Assembly (NCBI GenBank): GCA_032595685.2
Contig: CP159373.1
Span: 951,001 to 1,015,000 of the forward strand
Source of the DNA: Candidatus Electrothrix aestuarii
GTDB lineage: Bacteria > Desulfobacterota > Desulfobulbia > Desulfobulbales > Desulfobulbaceae
Reading direction: 5' to 3'
Length of the DNA stretch: 64,000 nucleotides
Shown here: piece after piece, positions 54,683 through 63,620 of the stretch
How positions within the stretch are numbered: position 1 is the stretch's first letter
Layout of the letters: each line of letters starts with the position of its first letter
Made by a program: the position numbers and the translations under genes
The notes under the pieces: model-generated
What the model was told of the DNA's origin: nothing
The model's input: only the letters and a program-made list of their open reading frames with translations
Databases searched by the model: none

Positions 54683-55597
54683 TTATTCGCTCTTTTTTCT
54701 TTTACTCATTTTGCCTTTCTTATTTTTGGTCCCGTTCGGCGCATCGACGGTTTTCAGAAAATCTTCAACAATGGTAAAATTTGACTCTGAGAGGTGCCGA
54801 AACCCTGCATAGACTAAGTCCTTACTCTGCACCTCTGGGGGCATATTTTCCAAAGCCGTAGCAAGCTGCTGGCATAAGGCTCCATCAACCTGACGATTGG
54901 CCACAAAGCTCGGATTCAGTATGGGGCCGATTCTCTTGATGCGCCGAAAGACTCTCCCGTATCGCTCCTCGGCACTCCAGATATTCGCATCATAACTAAC
55001 CCCTGTTTCCACCTCTCCCTCAGCTACCATATCTGTGATCCTTTCATGGGTACCGGCAAAGACAATCCGGGAGAAAAAGTCCTCAATAATAAGATTACTC
55101 CAGTTGAAATATCCCTTGGGATAAACATATCCCGAAGATGACAGCTTATTTGTAAAGGCAAAGCTCTTCCCCCGCAGATGCTTAACCTTTCTTATTTCCG
55201 AACTTTTCCGGGCTATAATCCAGCTGAAATAATAGGATGTATTTTTTCCTTCTTCCGTAAATTGGGCCGTCGCCAAATACTTCAGCTTAGGGCTCTCTCG
55301 TTTCAACTGGACATAGAGCACCGAACTCAGAAAGCCGACATCCAAACTCTCATCCTTCATTTTATTGACGAGTTCTTCGTAGCTCCTGGTAATAACCAGC
55401 TCAACATCCCTGCCAAGTTCATCAGAAAGATATTGTATCAAAGGCATAAATCCCTGCCTGAGCTTATCCCGGTAATAGTATGGAGCGGTGCCGATTATTA
55501 AGGCTTCTTTTTTTGCTTCCTTTGCCTGGGCAAGCCCAAAATCGATAAGGAGGAAAAACAGCCAGAGCAGCCCCCAAAGCATCTGATGTCTCTTCAT
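54683..55597 (-). CDS. PhnD/SsuA-like periplasmic substrate-binding protein
   Basis: A 304-residue exported binding protein. Signal peptide ~1-26 (ending AQA). The type 2 periplasmic-binding fold opens with LIIGTAPYYYRDKLRQGF and continues with the family phrases GRDVELVITRSYEELVNK, DVGFLSSVLYVQL and AEGEVETGVSYDANIW. There are no ABC transporter genes next to it; instead a sensor kinase follows after about 80 bases, so it most likely acts as a sensory binding protein. The C-terminus is Lys-rich. I use ATG 55597 (AGAAGGA upstream) over the GTG at 55627. Confidence 0.85.
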   Translation of the reverse strand: MKRHQMLWGLLWLFFLLIDFGLAQAKEAKKEALIIGTAPYYYRDKLRQGFMPLIQYLSDELGRDVELVITRSYEELVNKMKDESLDVGFLSSVLYVQLKRESPKLKYLATAQFTEEGKNTSYYFSWIIARKSSEIRKVKHLRGKSFAFTNKLSSSGYVYPKGYFNWSNLIIEDFFSRIVFAGTHERITDMVAEGEVETGVSYDANIWSAEERYGRVFRRIKRIGPILNPSFVANRQVDGALCQQLATALENMPPEVQSKDLVYAGFRHLSESNFTIVEDFLKTVDAPNGTKNKKGKMSKRKKSE

Positions 55598-55651
55598 TAT
55601 CCTTCTGCCCTCACAATCTTTTGACACGTTTTTGCATTGTTCAGTCCTCTC

Positions 55652-57454
55652 CTACCTCCAGGACTCTTTCTGAAATTTTTCTATTCTGGATTGATAATAC
55701 GCGAGATTTTCCGGATCCAGCTGAGCCGCCTTTTCCTCGGTGGCAATAGCCTCTTTCAGCCTTCCATTAGCCCAGAGAGCCGTGGCCAGGGTATCAAGTA
55801 TATAGCCTTGCTCAGAGAAACGAGCAGCTGAGCTGGCTAAATCCAGGGCCCGGACCGGGTCACGCATACTGCTGTCTTCTGCTGTCAGAAGCAACCAGGC
55901 TATATTATTGGCAAGATCAGGAGAAACAGGCGGCGTACGCAAGGCCTTCTCATAGGCCTGAATGGCCGCAGACTCCTTGCCTTTTTTCACCATCAGATCA
56001 CCGAACAACTGAAGCCAACGACTGTTTTTCGGTTCCTCTCGTAATTTTTCCTCAAGGATGACTTTGACATAATGATCCTGTGAACTATCATAGAGCTTTT
56101 CCGTGTCCAGACGATGCAGGGACCAGGAAGTCACACCCATCAAGAAAAAATAAAGTACAAGACTGCTATAGACCTTCCAGTCATGCAAACGAATATATCT
56201 AGGCTGCCGCTCACACTTTTCTAAAAAGTCAATCCGCTCACCAATCCCAAAATGGTGCCAGTTCTTCTTGTCGCGAATATTGCCGCTCATGGCCGCGATC
56301 TTTTCAAAAGAGCGGATCAAGGGGAAAGCAGTCTGTTGCGCCTTGAAGACATAGAGATCAGCCTGCCGCTCAAAATTCCTGATAAAATAGCCAAAGAGGA
56401 AACGAAAATACAGCAGCATCAGGGAAAAGAGGAGTATTGCCTCAAAAAAAGTCAGCAATTTTTCCCCTGGGATATGACTCCACATCAACACCCGATAAAA
56501 CAGATCGTTATTAAGCAAGAGAAGACGGAGCGGTTCCGCCATTGCTTCTGCCAGCAAACTGAAGCCGAGAAAAAGAAAAATATACAGGACCAGATGATAT
56601 CTCTTCACATGACCTATCTCATGGGCAAGAACCGCCTCCAGCTCATCCTGACCCAGAGCATCCAGCAGGGCCGGGGTCAGCAGGAGGTACCTGAATCTGG
56701 GGATAATCCCCATGACCCCGGCAGTCACCATTTTCCCCTCAAATAAGGGCCAATAGAGAATTTGAGAAGAAAAATTCTGCCGACGAAAAAAACGCTCAAT
56801 AGCAGAACGAAGGGGACCGGGTTCCATAGGAGTACATCGCCAGAGACGATGTACAACCGGCGGAAAAAGCAGGGCCAGAAACACGAGCAGGAGCAAAAAA
56901 ACAAAAAGATCTCCCCAGGCCCCATTCAGCCAGCTCCCAAGCCATTGCAGAGAACTGCTCTTCAGCACATCAAGGACAAAGGACAGGACCAGCCAGGGAA
57001 GAATGATGGTCAGGTTCAGGCTGATATTATTGAGGACAAAATCGCGTGGGGTCACTGAGCTACTGAAAAGACGCCGATAACTTGGCAGGGCCTGAAGCCA
57101 TATCAGCACCAAGAAGCAGAGAAAAATCAGCACCCCGCCAAGGTTCGACAAGGTCGACAGGGTATTATTAACGGAGAGGTACCGGGTATAGTACTTCAGA
57201 TCAAAGACAAAGAAAGATGCAATAAAAAGAAGTGTTGCCAGGATAGATGCCTTTTTTTCCGCAGCAAAATATCTTTTGGAGCTGAGGTACTGCGGGGTGG
57301 AGAATAACTTCCTGACAAAAAAAGAAAAGGCTGCTAAAAGCAGGCCAAAGAGGGGCAAACCAATCCAGGGCGCCACTCCTGGTTGCTCTGGCGCTGTGGC
57401 AGTGGAGACAACAAAAATCACTGCCAAAAAATATATTAAATTATTATAGATCAT
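55652..57454 (-). CDS. M48 family membrane metallopeptidase with C-terminal TPR repeats
   Basis: 600 residues. The N-terminal half has about six to eight hydrophobic helices. The zinc motif is LEAVLAHEIGHVKRYH (HExxH), flanked by helices as in HtpX/Ste24-like enzymes, and a third ligand Glu is probable in the FERQADLYVF segment. The C-terminal ~150 residues carry TPR-like helices (ESAAIQAYEKALRTPPVSPD and ALWANGRLKEAIATEEKA). Such enzymes degrade membrane or periplasmic proteins. It ends 54 bases before the PhnD-like gene and is likely the first gene of the sensor operon. Confidence 0.88.
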   Translation of the reverse strand: MIYNNLIYFLAVIFVVSTATAPEQPGVAPWIGLPLFGLLLAAFSFFVRKLFSTPQYLSSKRYFAAEKKASILATLLFIASFFVFDLKYYTRYLSVNNTLSTLSNLGGVLIFLCFLVLIWLQALPSYRRLFSSSVTPRDFVLNNISLNLTIILPWLVLSFVLDVLKSSSLQWLGSWLNGAWGDLFVFLLLLVFLALLFPPVVHRLWRCTPMEPGPLRSAIERFFRRQNFSSQILYWPLFEGKMVTAGVMGIIPRFRYLLLTPALLDALGQDELEAVLAHEIGHVKRYHLVLYIFLFLGFSLLAEAMAEPLRLLLLNNDLFYRVLMWSHIPGEKLLTFFEAILLFSLMLLYFRFLFGYFIRNFERQADLYVFKAQQTAFPLIRSFEKIAAMSGNIRDKKNWHHFGIGERIDFLEKCERQPRYIRLHDWKVYSSLVLYFFLMGVTSWSLHRLDTEKLYDSSQDHYVKVILEEKLREEPKNSRWLQLFGDLMVKKGKESAAIQAYEKALRTPPVSPDLANNIAWLLLTAEDSSMRDPVRALDLASSAARFSEQGYILDTLATALWANGRLKEAIATEEKAAQLDPENLAYYQSRIEKFQKESWR

Positions 57455-57569
57455 TCATAAAGCCAAATTGCTACGATATCTTCTGCCAGTTCACGAACAC
57501 GAAATAACTATAGAAAAAGCATATCATCACCCGTCATTCGAAGTAAAGCACTTATAAAAGGTCTAGGCC

Positions 57570-58754
57570 TTAATTCGTGGCGTACGATGATTCTTCATTT
57601 TCACCTCCTTCTTCCACCAACTCCGGGAAAGGCGCTATGGAATCCGCATGCACACTGCGCAATAACTCCTGAGGGTGATAGAGAAAATCATCCTCCAGGG
57701 TATCAGCAAAAAATTCATTTTTAAAACGGGTAATCAAGTTGAGATGCCCCCAGCGGGTCAGATAATAGACGATCAGGCTGGGGAGCCGGGTATAGATATT
57801 CTCTTCCGGTTCCGGATCGACAAAACTCGACTGATCCAGTTTCTCTCTGGAGAGAGTCTGGGAGCAATAAAGATCTTTGAGAAACATATATTCCGGAGGC
57901 AGGCGGGCGCTGATGCCGAACCAACCGAGAAAACGGGCGAGCCGTTCCAAACAAAACGCCCCTATCCGCACACAATAGTAAGGGACATATATTTCCCGTG
58001 GTTTTTTCAGCTCAAGATAAGCCCTGATCGTCAGAACCAAGTCATCAAAGGCCACAGGTTCTTTATCGACAAAGTGATAGGTCTGCCGGGAAAACTCCTC
58101 CCGATGGTTCAGGATATGATGGACAAAATAGGGGAGTTTATTGGCATTGGTGTGCGAATGCTTCACCTTCCTTTTGGTGAAAAGAAAGGGCATGGATTCA
58201 TCGGCAATGGTAAAAAGCAGACGATGAAATCCCTGGATTTTATGATCGTGCTCGCCGTAGACAATTCCCACCCGAATAACCGTGTAATCAAGTCCCTGTG
58301 TTTCTCCCATATACTCCAGGGTCGTCTCAGCCATGATTTTGGATTTGGCATAATTGGTCATATTGGGTTTGAGTGGGAGCCGATCCTCTTCCACAAGATT
58401 TTTCCCGTGCGGCAGAACAGCGGCAGAGCTCAAGTAGAGGTAGGGAATCTTCAGGGCGGCACAGGCCCGTGCCAAGTTCACATTGCCGAGATAGTTGGTT
58501 TCAAAGGCCAGCTGGGCATCTGAATCCAGGGAAGCCATTGCCGCATTAATGACAAAGTCCGGCTTCACCCGTTGCAGGTAGAGGATGATATCCTGGGAAG
58601 TTCTGATGGAAAGTTTCTTGGAACTCGGGGCCCGGATGTCAAACTCCTCCGGTGTCTTGGACTTAAAATAATGGGCAAGGGTACCGCCTATCAAACCGGA
58701 CCCACCGATAAGGACGCCGAGACGACGTTGTTTTTTCTGTGATTCCTGCCTCAT
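57570..58754 (-). CDS. NAD-dependent epimerase/dehydratase (extended SDR)
   Basis: A 394-residue sugar-nucleotide-type SDR. The Rossmann motif is GVLIGGSGLIGGTLAHYF near the N-terminus; the catalytic pair is Tyr and Lys in TNYAKSKIMAE (YxxxK), with SSAAVLPHGKN before it supplying the serine. The C-terminal half is less conserved, with a YAVRIGAF-like hydrophobic helix (YYCVRIGAFCLERLARFLGW) that may touch the membrane. The substrate is unknown. A 115-base gap separates it from the M48 gene downstream. Confidence 0.85.
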   Translation of the reverse strand: MRQESQKKQRRLGVLIGGSGLIGGTLAHYFKSKTPEEFDIRAPSSKKLSIRTSQDIILYLQRVKPDFVINAAMASLDSDAQLAFETNYLGNVNLARACAALKIPYLYLSSAAVLPHGKNLVEEDRLPLKPNMTNYAKSKIMAETTLEYMGETQGLDYTVIRVGIVYGEHDHKIQGFHRLLFTIADESMPFLFTKRKVKHSHTNANKLPYFVHHILNHREEFSRQTYHFVDKEPVAFDDLVLTIRAYLELKKPREIYVPYYCVRIGAFCLERLARFLGWFGISARLPPEYMFLKDLYCSQTLSREKLDQSSFVDPEPEENIYTRLPSLIVYYLTRWGHLNLITRFKNEFFADTLEDDFLYHPQELLRSVHADSIAPFPELVEEGGENEESSYATN

Positions 58755-59021
58755 TTCGCATCAGGTTCATGTTAAATATTTTACTTCGCGCAATATCCCT
58801 ATTGTATAACCATGTTTTGTGTATAGCATAGACAAGTATAAAAATCATCTTTTTTCCAGAACATAACCAGACAGTTTCATTGACGCCCTGTTACTGATCG
58901 GCTATGTTGGCTTTTTTGAAACAAGAAGAGCAGTACATCCCCTCCCCGCCTCTTAATAACGCAGGGGAAGTGATTACCAGATCCACCTTACGAGAAAAAA
59001 CACAGAACATCTGGAGGCAAC

Positions 59022-60236
59022 ATGTCTAAAATACAGGTTAAAAATCCTATCGTAGAGCTTGACGGCGACGAGATGACTCGAATCATCTGGGCCTTTATCA
59101 AGGAAAAACTTATCCTGCCCTATCTGGACGTTGACCTGAAATACTACGATCTTTCGGTCCAGAAACGGGATGAGACCAACGATCAGATCACCGTGGATGC
59201 GGCCAATGCAATCAAGGAGCATCGGGTCGGGGTGAAATGCGCCACCATCACCCCGGATGAGGGCAGGGTTGAGGAGTTTGACCTCAAAGAGATGTGGAAA
59301 TCACCCAACGGGACCATCCGGAACATCATCGGCGGCACGGTCTTCCGCCAGCCGATCATCTGTAGCAATATCCCCCGTCTGGTTCCTGGCTGGACCAAGC
59401 CTATTGTTATCGGTCGTCATGCCTTTGGTGATCAGTACCGGGCCACGGATTTTCTGGTTCCCGGGCCGGGCAAGCTGACCATGAAGTTCGAGCCAGCAGA
59501 CGGCGGTGAAGCGCAGGAATACGAGGTCTTCGACTTCCCGTCTTCCGGCTGCGCTATGGGTATGTACAACCTGGATGATTCCATCCGAGGCTTTGCCCGT
59601 TCCTGCATGAACTACGGTCTCAATCTGGGCTGGCCTGTGTACCTGTCCACCAAAAACACCATCATGAAGAAGTACGATGGTCGATTCAAGGATCTTTTTC
59701 AGGAGGTCTTTGAAGCAGAATTCGCGGATAAATTCGCCAAGGCAGGTATCACCTATGAGCACCGCCTGATTGACGACATGGTTGCTGCGGCCCTGAAATG
59801 GGAAGGCGGTTTTGTCTGGGCCTGCAAGAATTATGACGGTGATGTGCAGTCTGACACCGTTGCCCAGGGCTTTGGCTCTTTGGGCCTGATGACCTCTGTT
59901 CTGATGACCGAAGACGGCCAAACCGTAGAGGCTGAGGCTGCCCACGGCACCGTGACCCGTCATTATCGCGAGCACCAGAAGGGCAATGCCACCTCCACCA
60001 ACCCCATTGCCTCTATCTTTGCCTGGACCCGTGGCCTGAGCTATCGTGGTACCTTTGACAACACCCCTGAGGTGGTCAAATTTGCCGAGACCCTGGAGAA
60101 GGTCTGTGTGGAAACTGTGGAAGCCGGTTTCATGACCAAGGACCTTGCTCTGCTGGTGGGTGGAGATCAGGGTTGGTTGACCACAGAAGAGTTCCTGGCC
60201 AAACTGGATGAGAATCTACAGGCGGCTATGGCCTGA
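59022..60236 (+). CDS. icd: NADP-dependent isocitrate dehydrogenase (dimeric, eukaryotic-like type)
   Basis: Oxidative decarboxylation of isocitrate to 2-oxoglutarate. The 404-residue sequence is of the subfamily shared with eukaryotic cytosolic enzymes: opening [74 protein letters not shown] and the metal-site [17 protein letters not shown]. It is not the E. coli-type enzyme nor the monomeric type. A GGAGG site stands five bases before the ATG. It is followed by paired hairpins that may terminate transcription. Confidence 0.95.
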   Translation: MSKIQVKNPIVELDGDEMTRIIWAFIKEKLILPYLDVDLKYYDLSVQKRDETNDQITVDAANAIKEHRVGVKCATITPDEGRVEEFDLKEMWKSPNGTIRNIIGGTVFRQPIICSNIPRLVPGWTKPIVIGRHAFGDQYRATDFLVPGPGKLTMKFEPADGGEAQEYEVFDFPSSGCAMGMYNLDDSIRGFARSCMNYGLNLGWPVYLSTKNTIMKKYDGRFKDLFQEVFEAEFADKFAKAGITYEHRLIDDMVAAALKWEGGFVWACKNYDGDVQSDTVAQGFGSLGLMTSVLMTEDGQTVEAEAAHGTVTRHYREHQKGNATSTNPIASIFAWTRGLSYRGTFDNTPEVVKFAETLEKVCVETVEAGFMTKDLALLVGGDQGWLTTEEFLAKLDENLQAAMA

Positions 60237-60255
60237 TTTCATCGAAGATACCTAT

Positions 60256-60303
60256 GCTCAGGGTGTTACCCTGAGCTGGGTATATTGAACCCTTTCAGGG
60301 TTC
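60256..60303 (+). repeat. Double hairpin after icd, repeat copy 1
   Basis: GCTCAGGGT and ACCCTGAGC form a perfect 9-bp stem with loop GTT; GAACCC and GGGTTC form a second stem 10 bases on. The block is related to 60898-60950, on the other side of the next gene. It may end icd transcription. Confidence 0.7.
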
Positions 60304-60406
60304 TCCGGGAATATTCGCTCAGAGAATACTCCTTTAAATAAGGGCAAGCAGCCCGCCCGCTGGACGATTTTGAGGGTAGTATCCTTTGGGAAGGGTGATG
60401 TGTTGA

Positions 60407-60886
60407 TTAGTTTTTGGGAAGATCGAATTGCGAGAATTCTTCTTCATCACAGGGGATGGAAAGAATACTGCCTTCAGCTTCGCTTTCAGCTACAGTATTA
60501 ATGGCTCGCAGAAAATCGGGTGTATTAAAGTGCTTGATTGAAAATCTCTTCCCCTTATCCTTCATCGGTATCATTCCCACTCTCCCGAGAATCTCCGCCC
60601 GTGTGAATTCGGCCCTACGTAATTCCACAGGCAGCTCAATCCGTTCAGAACCATAACATAGCACCACGGCAATTTTTTCACTTTGATGAGCAAGTGCTTT
60701 GTCTATAGTCAGTCTCATAATGAAGAAGAGGAGACCGACTGAGAGGAGTTCCGATGATAGATTCAGGAGAACGGAAAATACAGTATCCCAATTTCTTCCC
60801 CCTCCGAGTAAACCTAAGATTATTGCTACCAGAATTAAGCAGGAGTACACCAAGTATTCATACCGTTTAAAACTTTTTGTGTTCAT
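60407..60886 (-). CDS. Small two-helix membrane protein next to the cmr operon
   Basis: 159 residues: two membrane helices (~10-30 and ~36-62), then a soluble alpha/beta domain of ~95 residues (AVVLCYGSERIELPVELRRA, then RAEILGRVGMIPM). I do not recognise the family, although similar two-helix proteins occur in various conflict-system loci. It follows cmr6 on the same strand after 68 bases, so it could be a cmr accessory gene, but intergenic repeats flank it on both sides and it may be an independent insertion. Confidence 0.65.
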   Translation of the reverse strand: MNTKSFKRYEYLVYSCLILVAIILGLLGGGRNWDTVFSVLLNLSSELLSVGLLFFIMRLTIDKALAHQSEKIAVVLCYGSERIELPVELRRAEFTRAEILGRVGMIPMKDKGKRFSIKHFNTPDFLRAINTVAESEAEGSILSIPCDEEEFSQFDLPKN

Positions 60887-60897
60887 TTTCCAGTCCC

Positions 60898-60950
60898 TCA
60901 GCCCACGGTGTTACCCTTAGCTGGCTAAACATTGTCCCTTCGGGATAGCT
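60898..60950. repeat. Intergenic repeat copy 2, between cmr6 and the small membrane protein gene
   Basis: Shares GGTGTTACCCTKAGCTGG and a following CCCTTTC/CCCTTCGGG segment with the block at 60256-60303. The second stem here is GTCCC TTC GGGAT. The two copies bracket the gene at 60407-60886. Confidence 0.6.
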
Positions 60951-60954
60951 GAAG

Positions 60955-62196
60955 CTATTCACCGTCTTTTGTTTTCAGCAATGCCCTTGCTGTGTTCAGT
61001 CTCTTTTTCTTGGCTTTTTTACTCAACTTTGACAATGACACAGCATGTTCAATGCTTTTCAGGGCCTCCTCTCTATCGGTGACGTCTGCTTCAGACCACT
61101 TATCGTGATTCAGCATTCTTTTTATCTGCCCTTGAAGCTCACCTTGGATTTTCGTTGCTTCTGCACCAAGCTTATGAGTAAGGCTCCCGTATTGATCCAA
61201 CAAGACCTTCAGTTCGTGAATCAACCGTTTCTCTGGAGTCAGACTGGCAAGCAATGCAGCCTCTTTTTCGGCAGCAATCTTTTCCTGCTCTGCTTTTTCA
61301 TCAGCTACCCGCTGAGCCTCTTTTTCTGCCTCTATATCGGCAAGTCGTTTCCGCTCCTCCTGTTCCCTCGCTTCTCTTTCTTTTCTACGTCCCTCCTCTT
61401 CCTCAAAATACCCATACCCCGCAGCAACCTTGCAGCCAATCCCTTCTTCCTCCAGGGCAATGGTAAGAAATTTCCTACCCAACTCCGCCCATTGCTGCGC
61501 TCCCTCAACCACAAAATAGAAACTCCCCTGCACTGCTAATTGCTGATTGGGGTTCGGTGATTCCATATCAGGATGAGGAGTACCTTCTCTCCCCTGATTT
61601 GCATAATATTCCGCTGCATGGACAGTGACGACTTCGGGGACATAAGGTTTATCTTCGCAACCGCCTTCTTGTTTGGGGATCCACCAGGCATCGTGAAAAA
61701 TCAGATAGCCTGCATCGGTTTCTTCGACATCAGTGCTGGTGCCGAAGAGAATATCTATCACCTTATTGAACTGTTTGACCTGTTCCCGATCTTTCTGTTT
61801 TTGGGCATACTCTCGGGCTTTAGCACGGGCCAACCCTTTCAGGGCTGAGCCAGGGATATAGGGCATGCCGTAGACTGGGTGGCGGCAGACCTGGGCCTCC
61901 AGGACGTGGGCCATACCCAGACCGATGAAGAGGCGGGTACCCTTGAGCTCCCCGTACCAAGGGGCGAAGCGAGCTTTATCCACTGTTTCTCCAAGCCAGC
62001 GGCGGTAAGCTGCTATGTAGATATCAGGAACCGGGAAGTCGCAGACCGCTCTGATGTGTTCGCCTATGTCTGTACCCCTGTCTCCATCCTTTTCTTTCCA
62101 TTCCTTAAACCCTTTGTCAAAGAACAAACTGGGATTTTTCCAGTCAGATGGCTCAAGTGTATTAAAGACATCCCGTCGCATTTTAAGCTCCGTCAT
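60955..62196 (-). CDS. cmr6: Type III-B CRISPR RAMP protein Cmr6 with a coiled-coil tail
   Basis: RAMP subunit at the foot of the Cmr RNA-targeting complex. The first ~270 residues carry the RAMP features: GTRLFIGLGMAHVLE, the glycine-rich PGSALKGLARAKA loop, and GYLIFHDAWWIP. The remaining ~140 residues are a highly charged coiled coil (EEEEGRRKEREAREQEERKR and further) plus a helical end (ALKSIEHAVSLSKLSKKAKK), which usual Cmr6 proteins lack. I start at 62196, where GAGGGGAG precedes the ATG; the longer frame from 62244 has no ribosome site. The start overlaps the cmr5 end by 14 bases. Confidence 0.85.
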   Translation of the reverse strand: MTELKMRRDVFNTLEPSDWKNPSLFFDKGFKEWKEKDGDRGTDIGEHIRAVCDFPVPDIYIAAYRRWLGETVDKARFAPWYGELKGTRLFIGLGMAHVLEAQVCRHPVYGMPYIPGSALKGLARAKAREYAQKQKDREQVKQFNKVIDILFGTSTDVEETDAGYLIFHDAWWIPKQEGGCEDKPYVPEVVTVHAAEYYANQGREGTPHPDMESPNPNQQLAVQGSFYFVVEGAQQWAELGRKFLTIALEEEGIGCKVAAGYGYFEEEEGRRKEREAREQEERKRLADIEAEKEAQRVADEKAEQEKIAAEKEAALLASLTPEKRLIHELKVLLDQYGSLTHKLGAEATKIQGELQGQIKRMLNHDKWSEADVTDREEALKSIEHAVSLSKLSKKAKKKRLNTARALLKTKDGE

Positions 62197-62641
62197 GGTT
62201 CTCCCCTCTGTCCGTTGTTTGTTCGGTGGAAGTTCCCGTGGCATCGATCTTCAATACGCTTTCAACAAAGCGCCGATACCAGATAGCCACTTCCAGACAG
62301 CGACGGGTATGAAGCATGTAGCTTTGCAGGTCAGCTTTCGCTAGTTTTCCCAACACATCAACATATTTGAGATCAGCACGATATAAACTTAGCGTTTTTA
62401 AAATTTGGTCAAGAAATTGTCCCTCGGCGGTGCTTCTTCCATCCTGCTCATTCTCCTTCTTTTTTGCATGTGCTTTACCCGCATAAAAGGCAAGGGTCTG
62501 CTGGAGGCCATTCTGCCGGATCAGAAAAGGAAAACGATGAACAGCGGTGGCGTAACTTTTCTGAAATTCTTCTCCTTTTCCCAAAATGCTTTGCACATCT
62601 CCCAAGGCCTGCAATGCATCCTTCTGTTGTCGTGTTTGCAT
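62183..62641 (-). CDS. cmr5: Type III-B CRISPR small subunit Cmr5
   Basis: A 152-residue helical protein, the small subunit that lines the Cmr complex along the target RNA. The N-terminus MQTRQQKDALQALGDVQSIL is typical, as are the IRQNGLQQTLAFYAGKA and YMLHTRRCLEVAIWYRRFV segments. It lies between cmr4 (two-base gap) and cmr6 (14-base overlap), the standard order. The C-terminal ~15 residues (TGTSTEQTTDRGENHDGA) are polar and probably disordered. Confidence 0.88.
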   Translation of the reverse strand: MQTRQQKDALQALGDVQSILGKGEEFQKSYATAVHRFPFLIRQNGLQQTLAFYAGKAHAKKKENEQDGRSTAEGQFLDQILKTLSLYRADLKYVDVLGKLAKADLQSYMLHTRRCLEVAIWYRRFVESVLKIDATGTSTEQTTDRGENHDGA

Positions 62642-62643
62642 GC

Positions 62644-63597
62644 CTACGCCCCCAACTGTCCGGGAACCCAGCGCACTCGGCCACGGCCAACCGTGGCATT
62701 ACCGCCGATTTGCAAACCTTTTTCCGCCCCAATCTGCTCCTGAAAATGCTTCATCAGGTCTTTAGCTGTTCCTGTATGATTTTCAGAACGGGAACGATCA
62801 CAACCAATCATGCCCCAGAGCAGGGTTTCAGCGGGCAAGTTTTCTTCGTACCATAAAGCGCCTTTTTCCACTGTACGGGTGCCTTCCTTCAACTTGATTC
62901 GTGCTCGCACTTCGGTGGCTGTTTCAGCCAGAAAGCTGAATACGTTGTCCGGGATGATCATGAAGCGTTCTTTGAAAAATCTCTGCCATGTATCATCGTT
63001 TGGGAAAATCGCAGCGGCAATTTTATCAGCCAGAGTATTAACATTGCCGTTGTTTTTGAGAACATCAAAATCCAAATCTTCAAGAAAGACCTTTTCTTTT
63101 TCGTCAATCTTACTGTCATCCGTGACCCAAGCCTTCTCCCCATCCTCCAGACAGGGCATTCCCCAGTCAGGAGATGTACCAACTATCTGTTTTGAATCCC
63201 GTCGATACCGCTCCAGAATAAACGGACAAGTCACCCAAGCAAAGACTCCGTACACGGAGCGCACCGGCAGGCAGAGGAGTTGGGCATCCTGGATGTTCAA
63301 AGCACCGGCAAAACCCCCTTTTTCTGCATCTTGAGCGGTTGGGCCAAACAGGGCTTCCCAACATTGTTCTTTTTCTTTTGTGTTTCCATCCGAATCCTCG
63401 CAAGGCTGAAGATCATCCGCTCCAGCATTTGAGGGGTTCAATTCTTCACGCAGCACTCCTTTAATCCCGCTGCCCGGTACAATGGGCAGGCCGGTTGATT
63501 TTTCCCGGGCAATGGGCAGGTCCACCACTCCGACGCCTTGGCCTGTTCCCGCATGGAGGGCGGTTAATGCGTGGATATAATAACACATCGTTTCCAT
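62644..63597 (-). CDS. cmr4: Type III-B CRISPR RAMP protein Cmr4
   Basis: Backbone RAMP subunit that forms the Cmr filament and cuts target RNA at six-base steps. Family features: opening YYIHALTALHAGTGQGVGVV, DLPIAREKSTGLPIVPGSGI followed by KGVLRE, the FGPTAQDAEKGGFAGALNIQ segment and the C-terminal GGNATVGRGRVRW glycine-rich loop. An Asp early in the protein (VVDLPIAR) is in the position of the slicing residue. At 317 residues it is complete. GGAG lies upstream of the ATG, 23 bases after the cmr3 stop. Confidence 0.92.
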   Translation of the reverse strand: METMCYYIHALTALHAGTGQGVGVVDLPIAREKSTGLPIVPGSGIKGVLREELNPSNAGADDLQPCEDSDGNTKEKEQCWEALFGPTAQDAEKGGFAGALNIQDAQLLCLPVRSVYGVFAWVTCPFILERYRRDSKQIVGTSPDWGMPCLEDGEKAWVTDDSKIDEKEKVFLEDLDFDVLKNNGNVNTLADKIAAAIFPNDDTWQRFFKERFMIIPDNVFSFLAETATEVRARIKLKEGTRTVEKGALWYEENLPAETLLWGMIGCDRSRSENHTGTAKDLMKHFQEQIGAEKGLQIGGNATVGRGRVRWVPGQLGA

Positions 63598-63620
63598 AAT
63601 ATTTTCTCCTTTGCGGTTTA

